Shown here in pieces: positions 57,860-64,000 of a stretch of 64,000 nt of DNA. The position numbers and the translations under genes were made by a program. The notes under the pieces are model-generated. The model searched no databases. It was not told where the DNA came from and saw nothing but the letters and a program-made list of their open reading frames with translations. Source of the stretch: Clostridiales bacterium (GTDB lineage: Bacteria; Bacillota; Clostridia; Lachnospirales; Lachnospiraceae); assembly GCA_018374355.1 (NCBI GenBank), contig JAHAFI010000002.1, positions 62,001 to 126,000 on the forward strand. The letters run 5' to 3'. How positions within the stretch are numbered: the first letter of the stretch is position 1; each line of letters starts with the position of its first letter.

Positions 57860-60043
57860 ATGAATACGGAAAAAGTGAAAGTTTCCCAATTATATCGCTC
57901 TCTGATACAGGAGATGCACAGGGATAAACTGGAGATTAATGACAGAAAGATTGAGAGACACGGTTTCATTGATATTGACGACCATGGATTTATTGATTTC
58001 CCGGAATTTACTTTTGAACCGGAAACCTGTGAGGATGGATTAGTTCACGGCTGTCGGTGTATCGGCAAAAACCTGCGGCGCTTTTTCAATGAAATGCCCA
58101 GGTACATTAATCCATCCAGTGCGCTGGCTACCTGCTGGGTGGGAACCTTTGACAGATTTGTGCCTATCGGCATTGCGGAAGCGGACAAACCGGCAGAGCT
58201 TATGGAAACCATAGAAAAATACCGGATCACGCAGCCGGGATTTGGGGCAATGAATCATTTATGTCCAGATTTGGCGATCGGTTTTCGGCTGGGCTGGAGC
58301 GGGCTTTTGGAAAAAGTCCGTTACTACCGCAAAAAGAACCGCCCGGTGGATACAGAGTTTTATGATGGAGAAGAAGAGGTTCTGCTGGGGATTCTGGAAT
58401 GGGTGGAAGCACACGCAAAACTGGCAGAGGAGCTGGCAGAAAAGGAAACGGATCCATTCAGAAAAGAAAATTACCGTGCGATCGCACAGATCAACCATGA
58501 GCTTTGCCATAGACCGCCGGAAACCTTCCGGGAAGCTGTACAGTTCATGGCCCATTTCCAGTCGGTTGACCGCACGTATTTCGCCGGAGGCGCATTGGGA
58601 GAAATGGATACGCTTCTGGAAGAATATTTTGAACGTGATATTGAATCAGGTATTCTGACAGAAGAGGAAGCCGTATGGATGATTGCCAGCCTGTTCTTTA
58701 ATGATACCCACTACATGCAGATCAGCGGACTGACGCCTGCAGGTGACCGTGAAGTGACCAGCCGGATTTCGTTTATCATTCTGGAGGCCATGCATTACCT
58801 GCAGATTCCTACCAATCTGGGAATCCGGGTGCACGAGCCTGTTCCGGGACAGGGACCGGAGGCGGAAATTTTGCTGAAACGTGCCGTAGAATATACCATT
58901 GAGGATGGATACGGTGTCTGCTATTCGTTGGACAAAGGAATTACCGAGGGATTTGCCAGAAATGGTTTCCCCATTGAATTGGGACGCATGAGGATTAAAT
59001 GCGGCTGCAACTGGGTGGCGATTCCCGGACGGGAATATCCCCTGCAGGACGTATGCCGGGTAAATATGGGTGTGGCGCTTCACTATGCGCTGGAAGATGT
59101 GGAACAGGATGGAGAGTACTCCACAGACCATCTGTGGGAACGGTTCTGTTATCATCTGGATGTGATGGTAGACTGCATCAAACAGGGATACGATAAGCAT
59201 TATGAGATCATGATGCGCAACAAACCGGAGGTTATACTGAATTTATTTATGGACGGCCCGATTGAACGGGGGCTGGATTGTTCCAAAGGCGGCGTGGATA
59301 TTCTGGATTTGAATATTGACGGAATCGCTCTTGCAACCGTGGCAGATTCTTTTGCCGCTGTGGAGCAGCGTGTAGAGGAAGAAAAGAAAATAAGCTGGGA
59401 GCGCTTGTTTGAATTGCTGCACACCAATTATCAGGATGCGGAGAGGGAAAGACTGATGCTGAAAAATATCCGCAGATTTGGTTCTCCGGAGTCCCGGGCA
59501 CAGGAATGGGCGGAAAAAATCAGAGATTATTTTGTCGGAAGCGTCAAGAAGAGCAATACTCCAAAGCATCATTTGATGCTGGTTCCGGGAATGTTTTCCC
59601 ATGGTGATGTCTATGCTTACGGAAAAAAACTGGAAGCAACGCCAAACGGAAGATTTGCAGGAGACGCTATCTCCCATTCCTCAGAACCGGATCCGGGTTT
59701 TGCCAGAGGACTGGATACCTTTTCACCGGCGCTCAAATCCAATGCGGTGGCGGCGACTCAGGCAGGATATGGAAATTCCGCTCCGCTGCATCTGGATATT
59801 GATACGGGGCTTCTGGAGAGCGAAGGAAGCGCAGATGCGCTGGTTGCGCTGATTCATGCTCACGAGCAGGCAGGAGGCACGCTGATCAATATGAACTGCG
59901 TTTCCAAAGAAAAACTGTTTGCAGCCCATGAGAACCCTAAGGCTTACCCAGATCTGGTGGTAAGGGTAACCGGATATTCCGCATTTTTTGCATCGCTGTC
60001 AAAAGAGTACAGACAGCAGATTATAGACAGATTTTTAGAATAA
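57860..60043 (+). CDS. Glycyl radical enzyme of unknown substrate
   Basis: The 727-residue protein has the glycyl loop RVTGYSAFF with the radical glycine at about residue 705. The active-site Cys loop reads RIKCGCNWVAIPGREY (Cys381, Cys383). In diol dehydratases and related eliminases the loop is GCVE or GCIE, with Glu two residues after Cys as base. Here it is CNW, so the chemistry should differ. Short N-terminus, HYMQISGLTPAGDREVTS and GNSAPLHLDIDTGLL complete the fold. It sits between a barrel hydrolase-like gene and an alpha-mannosidase, so its substrate is probably a sugar derivative. Confidence 0.88.
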   Translation: MNTEKVKVSQLYRSLIQEMHRDKLEINDRKIERHGFIDIDDHGFIDFPEFTFEPETCEDGLVHGCRCIGKNLRRFFNEMPRYINPSSALATCWVGTFDRFVPIGIAEADKPAELMETIEKYRITQPGFGAMNHLCPDLAIGFRLGWSGLLEKVRYYRKKNRPVDTEFYDGEEEVLLGILEWVEAHAKLAEELAEKETDPFRKENYRAIAQINHELCHRPPETFREAVQFMAHFQSVDRTYFAGGALGEMDTLLEEYFERDIESGILTEEEAVWMIASLFFNDTHYMQISGLTPAGDREVTSRISFIILEAMHYLQIPTNLGIRVHEPVPGQGPEAEILLKRAVEYTIEDGYGVCYSLDKGITEGFARNGFPIELGRMRIKCGCNWVAIPGREYPLQDVCRVNMGVALHYALEDVEQDGEYSTDHLWERFCYHLDVMVDCIKQGYDKHYEIMMRNKPEVILNLFMDGPIERGLDCSKGGVDILDLNIDGIALATVADSFAAVEQRVEEEKKISWERLFELLHTNYQDAERERLMLKNIRRFGSPESRAQEWAEKIRDYFVGSVKKSNTPKHHLMLVPGMFSHGDVYAYGKKLEATPNGRFAGDAISHSSEPDPGFARGLDTFSPALKSNAVAATQAGYGNSAPLHLDIDTGLLESEGSADALVALIHAHEQAGGTLINMNCVSKEKLFAAHENPKAYPDLVVRVTGYSAFFASLSKEYRQQIIDRFLE

Positions 60044-60070
60044 GACAGCCAGAATTGAGAGGTGAAAGAT

Positions 60071-62845
60071 ATGAGCACACTTGCATCAAAATTTACCAGA
60101 CTGAAAACCTCCATTGGAGGAAACCGGGAAAAATTCCATTTTGAGGATACTTTCGGGATGCCGAAAGAGGAACAGTTTCACATTACCCGCCCCAATAAGG
60201 CAAATACACGAATCATCAGTGAATTGGAGTTCGCGCTGAATTTGTCAGAAGAGCAGGACGGACGATTTGATGATATTCTGGGTACAGCACTGGATTATCT
60301 GCTGAACCAGATGGATACAGAGGGAGTACTGACTAACAGCGCCTGCGAAAAAGCGGAGGAGATGCTGGAGCCGATGGCAGCGGCAGCCAAAGAATATAAG
60401 CTGATTCTGGCATCCCATGCGCACATTGATATGAACTGGATGTGGAGTTACAATGAGACTGTGGCAGTTGTACTGGCAACCTTCCGTTCCATTTTAAATG
60501 TGATGGATCAGTATCCTGAGTTCTGTTTTTCCCAGTCTCAGGGAGCCGTTTATAAGATCGTAGAAGAGTATGACCCTGCTATGATGGAGGAAATCAAAGC
60601 CAGAATCGCAGAGGGACGCTGGGAAGTAACCGCAACGGCATGGGTGGAAACAGATAAAAATATGCCTACAGGGGAATCTTTGCTGCGTCATATCCGGTAC
60701 ACAAAGGAGTATCTGAAAAATGTTTGGGGAGTGAAAGATTTTGACATCGATTTCTCACCGGACACCTTCGGACATAATGGAAATGTACCGGAAATTAACA
60801 GCTTTTATGATGTAAAATACTACTACCACTGCAGGGGCAATGCAAGAAAGAACGTATTGTACCGTTATCAGGCTCCTTCAGGAAAGGAAGTGCTTGCCTA
60901 TAGAGAACCAAACTGGTACAATGGTGCGATTACACCGCAGATTGGGGCAGGATTTATTGAGATTACCCGGCGTTCCGCGGGCTTAAAGACCGGACTTGTA
61001 ATCTACGGAGTGGGAGACCACGGCGGCGGACCTACCAGAAGAGATATTGAGCGTGCTCTGGAGATGATGACATGGAAAATTTATCCCACAATTAAATTCG
61101 GCACCCTTCGGGAATATTTCAAAGAAGCGGAAACTGTACGTGAAAAACTTCCGGTCGTTACAGAGGAACTGAATTATTTTGCACCGGGCTGTTATACGAC
61201 CCAGAGCAGAATTAAGAGAGGAAACAGACGTCTGGAAGCTGCTTTGCTGGATGCAGAGACCATGGCGGCGCTGGCCGGAAAAAAAGCCGGATTCACTTTT
61301 GCAGGAGAAAAGGTGGTGGAGGCATGGCAGAATGTGTTGTTTACACATTTCCATGATATCCTGACAGGCTCCTGTGTGCAGGATTCCAGAGAACATGCTA
61401 TGGGACTGTATCAGATGTCCATGGCCACTGCGAATACACAACTGCAGAATGCAATGCGTGCGATTGGGCTTCAAATTGATACCTCCTCGATTCTGGTGGA
61501 TATTGATGCCTACAACAGCCAGTCAGAAGGCGCAGGGGCAGGATACGGAATCGAAAACTTTATCGGCGTACCAAGTACAGAGCGGGGCAGCGGAAGAACG
61601 AGAATTTTCCATGTGTTTAACACACAGCCCAGAAAGCGGACAGAAGTAGTGGAACTGACTGTGTGGGATTGGACAGGTGATGTCCGCCGCATTCAGATGA
61701 AGGATTTTACCGGAAAAGAAATTGCCTTTCAGGTGGTGGACCGTGAATACCAGAATTACTGGGATCACAAATATATCCGTGTATTGGCGGAAGTTACAGT
61801 TCCGGCAGCAGGATATACGACGATTGTGCTTTCAGAGGCCGAGCCGGAACATTATCTGGCATATCTGCAGGAAAATGAACAGGTTTCCCGTTTCTATGAT
61901 GATTATGTGCTGTCAAATGACAAGATTACAGTGCGGATTTCTGCAAAGACGGGACGTATTGTATCACTGACCAGTAAGGCTACGGGGGAAGAACTGATCG
62001 GAAAAGAAAAATCCGCAGGTCTTACCTACATGGAAACAGAAACGCAGACTTCCAATGCATGGTGCATCGGAAGAACCATCAGGGAAATTCCGGTTGACCG
62101 CTGCGTTGCTCTGGAATACGTGGCAAAAGGCGGACTTCGCCAGAGCGTCAAGGCAACCTTTGAGGTGGAAGGCTCCAAAGCAGAAATTGTTTACGGGCTG
62201 GATCAGGGATCAGATGTTGTAAGAATGGAAATGAACATTGACTGGCATGGAATTGGCAAAGAGATTATCCCGGTGCTGACCTATCACGTTCCTCTTTCTT
62301 ATCAGACAGAAAAATTCCGTTACGACATTCCTATGGGAAGCGTTGTGAGAAAACCGCTGAACAATGATGTTCCGGGACTGCAGTACGGTATGGCAGTGAA
62401 TGATGAAGGAAGCTCTGCACTGCTTGTAAGTGACAGCAAATATGGTTATCGGGGAACCCCGGACGGACTGGCACTGACTTTAATTAACAGCGCTACCAGC
62501 CCGGATCCATATCCGGAAAGAGGAATTCATCAGATTGTCTTATGGCTTGGAATCAACAGCAGTGATGCAAAGGAAGCCGAAGAAAAAGCCATGGATTTGA
62601 ACCATAAATTCTTCTATCAACCGTCCAACTCCCATCCGGGAACACTGCCTATGGAGGATTCCCTTCTTGAAATGAAATCCGACAATGCAGTAGTTACGGC
62701 AATCATGCCTTCCGTAAACGGAAAAGTGATTGTGCGTGGATATGAAACGGCAGGGGAAAAAGGTGAGGTTACAATTGTGAGAGACGGGGAAACGTCTGTG
62801 ACAGTAGAGGCAGAACCTTATTCCATATTTGAAACAGAGGTATAA
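60071..62845 (+). CDS. GH38 alpha-mannosidase
   Basis: ATG 60071 follows GAGAGGTG; an in-frame GTG at 60062 lies in that box. The 924-residue protein has the GH38 metal site ASHAHIDMNWMW (His116, Asp120 and neighbours) and the nucleophile region DFSPDTFGHNGNVPE (Asp231). The HDILTGSCVQDS helical domain and the large C-terminal beta domains of bacterial GH38 enzymes are also present. There is no signal peptide, so it is cytoplasmic. It would remove mannose or a related residue from the imported glycoside. Confidence 0.92.
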   Translation: MSTLASKFTRLKTSIGGNREKFHFEDTFGMPKEEQFHITRPNKANTRIISELEFALNLSEEQDGRFDDILGTALDYLLNQMDTEGVLTNSACEKAEEMLEPMAAAAKEYKLILASHAHIDMNWMWSYNETVAVVLATFRSILNVMDQYPEFCFSQSQGAVYKIVEEYDPAMMEEIKARIAEGRWEVTATAWVETDKNMPTGESLLRHIRYTKEYLKNVWGVKDFDIDFSPDTFGHNGNVPEINSFYDVKYYYHCRGNARKNVLYRYQAPSGKEVLAYREPNWYNGAITPQIGAGFIEITRRSAGLKTGLVIYGVGDHGGGPTRRDIERALEMMTWKIYPTIKFGTLREYFKEAETVREKLPVVTEELNYFAPGCYTTQSRIKRGNRRLEAALLDAETMAALAGKKAGFTFAGEKVVEAWQNVLFTHFHDILTGSCVQDSREHAMGLYQMSMATANTQLQNAMRAIGLQIDTSSILVDIDAYNSQSEGAGAGYGIENFIGVPSTERGSGRTRIFHVFNTQPRKRTEVVELTVWDWTGDVRRIQMKDFTGKEIAFQVVDREYQNYWDHKYIRVLAEVTVPAAGYTTIVLSEAEPEHYLAYLQENEQVSRFYDDYVLSNDKITVRISAKTGRIVSLTSKATGEELIGKEKSAGLTYMETETQTSNAWCIGRTIREIPVDRCVALEYVAKGGLRQSVKATFEVEGSKAEIVYGLDQGSDVVRMEMNIDWHGIGKEIIPVLTYHVPLSYQTEKFRYDIPMGSVVRKPLNNDVPGLQYGMAVNDEGSSALLVSDSKYGYRGTPDGLALTLINSATSPDPYPERGIHQIVLWLGINSSDAKEAEEKAMDLNHKFFYQPSNSHPGTLPMEDSLLEMKSDNAVVTAIMPSVNGKVIVRGYETAGEKGEVTIVRDGETSVTVEAEPYSIFETEV

Positions 62846-62882
62846 ATAGAATAAGGTAATTGTTCAGAATAAGATACGTAAA

Positions 62883-62936
62883 AAGGACGCGGCAGAATCA
62901 TCCTATTGGTTGAGAATGCAGCGTCCTTGCACTTTT
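62883..62936. terminator. Terminator between GH38 and AraC genes
   Basis: AAGGACGC (62883-62890) pairs with GCGTCCTT (62921-62928), followed by GCACTTTTTA. The loop is long (30 bases). It probably ends the catabolic operon. Confidence 0.6.
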
Positions 62937-63020
62937 TATAAAAACAACAGTATACTTCAAATAAATCGGATATTCAAATTCCTGCGAACAAGCGATGTAC
63001 GGATGCGCGCAGCTTTTTGG

Positions 63021-63866
63021 TTATTCAATCGCAAGCGACGATTTGGGCGAAACATGATATTTCTTCTTGTACGCCTGATAAAAGGTCGTATAATTCCTGA
63101 ACCCGCTCTTATAGCAAGCATCCGTCATGGACATTCCCTGAGAAATATAGCGGTTGGCAAGGAAAAGCCGTTTTTCAGTAATATACTTTCCTATGGTATA
63201 CCCGGTTTCTGACTTGAACAGGTGCATGATGTAGGAACGGTTCAGAAAAATACTCTGAGCGATGATATCAATGGACAAATCATCGGAAATATGTTCATTG
63301 ATAAAGTTCATAATATCCAAAACCACAGGATGGACAGTTCCGGCAGTAAGATAAGCGATCTGTTCCTCCGCAATCATCCGGTTGAGAAGAATCATATATT
63401 CAATGAACTTGATTTTCTGGTAAAGCGCCGCTGCCGGGTCTTTCTGCCGGAAGGAATCTGCCAGATCGGTTACCACCGCGTTCAAACGGTTACTGAGAAG
63501 CGGGGAAAGCCGAATGAGATTGGAACGCTGCTTTACAGATTCCTCATAGCAGTAAAACAGATTGCATCCGTCTTTTTGACAGGAGGAAAAAAAGTCATCA
63601 GAAATATAGACGATGATTCGCTTATAGGGCGCATTTTCATGGACCACGGGGCGGTGAATCTCCCCGGCCCGGATCAGAACGATATCTCCGGGACAAAGCT
63701 CATAATCCCGCCCCTCTACCGAATAGCTCACACTGCCGCTTAAAAATATCAGGAGTTTGTGGAAGTCATGGTAATGGTATTCAAATTCTTTTGATGTGGC
63801 TGTAGTGAGATAAAAAATTTTAAATTCACTGTTCAGGTATCCGCTTTTTTTGTAGGCATCCGCCAT
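63021..63866 (-). CDS. AraC-family transcriptional regulator
   Basis: The start at 63866 has GGGAGGAAAG upstream; the frame extends further but without signal. The 281-residue protein has an N-terminal cupin (EFEYHYHDFHKLLIFLSGSVSYSVEG, DIVLIRAGEIHRPVVH) and a C-terminal double HTH (LSIDIIAQSIFLNRSYIMHLFKSETG, MSMTDACYKSGFRNYTTFYQAYKKKY). Such regulators respond to sugars and commonly flank transport and hydrolase genes. It may activate this locus or the next operon to the right. Confidence 0.9.
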   Translation of the reverse strand: MADAYKKSGYLNSEFKIFYLTTATSKEFEYHYHDFHKLLIFLSGSVSYSVEGRDYELCPGDIVLIRAGEIHRPVVHENAPYKRIIVYISDDFFSSCQKDGCNLFYCYEESVKQRSNLIRLSPLLSNRLNAVVTDLADSFRQKDPAAALYQKIKFIEYMILLNRMIAEEQIAYLTAGTVHPVVLDIMNFINEHISDDLSIDIIAQSIFLNRSYIMHLFKSETGYTIGKYITEKRLFLANRYISQGMSMTDACYKSGFRNYTTFYQAYKKKYHVSPKSSLAIE

Positions 63867-63956
63867 TTTCTTTCCTCCCTTCATACCGACTACGATTATT
63901 ATAGCACTATTTTGAATAAATACAGCATAAAACAAAATTTTATTTAAAAAAGTATT

Positions 63957-63965
63957 TGATATAAT
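63957..63965 (+). promoter_or_regulatory. Extended -10 promoter at the window's right end
   Basis: TG-A-TATAAT (63957-63965) lies in an AT-rich divergent region, followed by AAAGGAAG at 63981. A rightward gene probably begins just after the window. Confidence 0.5.
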
Positions 63966-64000
63966 ATAGTAAAGTCATAGAAAGGAAGTCAGAAGAACAT

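Noticed and set aside
1..64000. CRISPR arrays, insertion sequences, rRNA or tRNA genes
   Set aside because: No regularly spaced repeats, transposase ORFs, or tRNA-like cloverleaf and CCA ends were recognised on either strand.

Overview
The window looks like a gut Firmicute chromosome of the Lachnospiraceae type. This is an inference from moderate GC, AGGAGG ribosome binding sites, LplB/LplC-type sugar ABC transporters without a local ATPase, and glycyl-radical metabolism. No rRNA or tRNA gene is visible to fix the genus.

Region 1 (1 to about 34.35 kb) is most of a tailed prophage, all on the + strand. Its early module holds an HUH-type replication initiator, a lytic transglycosylase, a VRR-NUC nuclease, ParA and ParB-like proteins, a frameshifted cytosine methyltransferase, a PemK/MazF-like protein, SSB and a probable late regulator, and it ends at a strong terminator (9587-9614). 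The late module runs HNH, TerS, TerL, portal, ClpP-like protease, HK97-type capsid, connectors, major tail protein, tail chaperones with a candidate -1 frameshift site, tape measure, Dit, Tal with an S74-type chaperone end, baseplate proteins, a diversity-generating retroelement (DGR), holin-like proteins and an endolysin. In the DGR the target gene's variable repeat (28713-28830) and the template repeat (28974-29091) differ at 13 positions, and every one is an A in the template. The left end and integrase of this prophage lie outside the window.

Region 2 (34354-43313, about 8.9 kb) is bounded by a 17-bp direct repeat and is a compact second element. It has an integrase, a CI-like repressor divergent from a small XRE protein across palindromic operators, a D5-type primase-helicase, a structured leader RNA, a scaffold, its own major capsid protein, a gp10-like head protein, a DUF1492-like regulator and a holin-like toxin ORF. 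It has no terminase, portal or tail genes. The best reading is a phage satellite that encodes its own capsid shell and sits in tandem behind a possible helper prophage. This is the most novel system in the window.

Region 3 (43.4-49.3 kb) is chromosomal: an AAA/DUF4143 ATPase, a mazF remnant, an XRE regulator with a membrane protein and an ABC exporter, a Nif11-like small protein, and a MerR/TipA-type regulator behind a classic long-spacer promoter.

Region 4 (49.4-64 kb) is a carbohydrate locus: a GntR/LacI-type regulator, two permeases and a lipoprotein of a CUT1-type importer, a 757-aa protein that may be a TIM-barrel hydrolase, a glycyl-radical activase and its glycyl radical enzyme with an unusual CGCNW active-site loop, a GH38 alpha-mannosidase, and an AraC regulator. 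The genes probably import and dismantle a glycoside whose chemistry needs a radical enzyme. The substrate cannot be read from the sequence.
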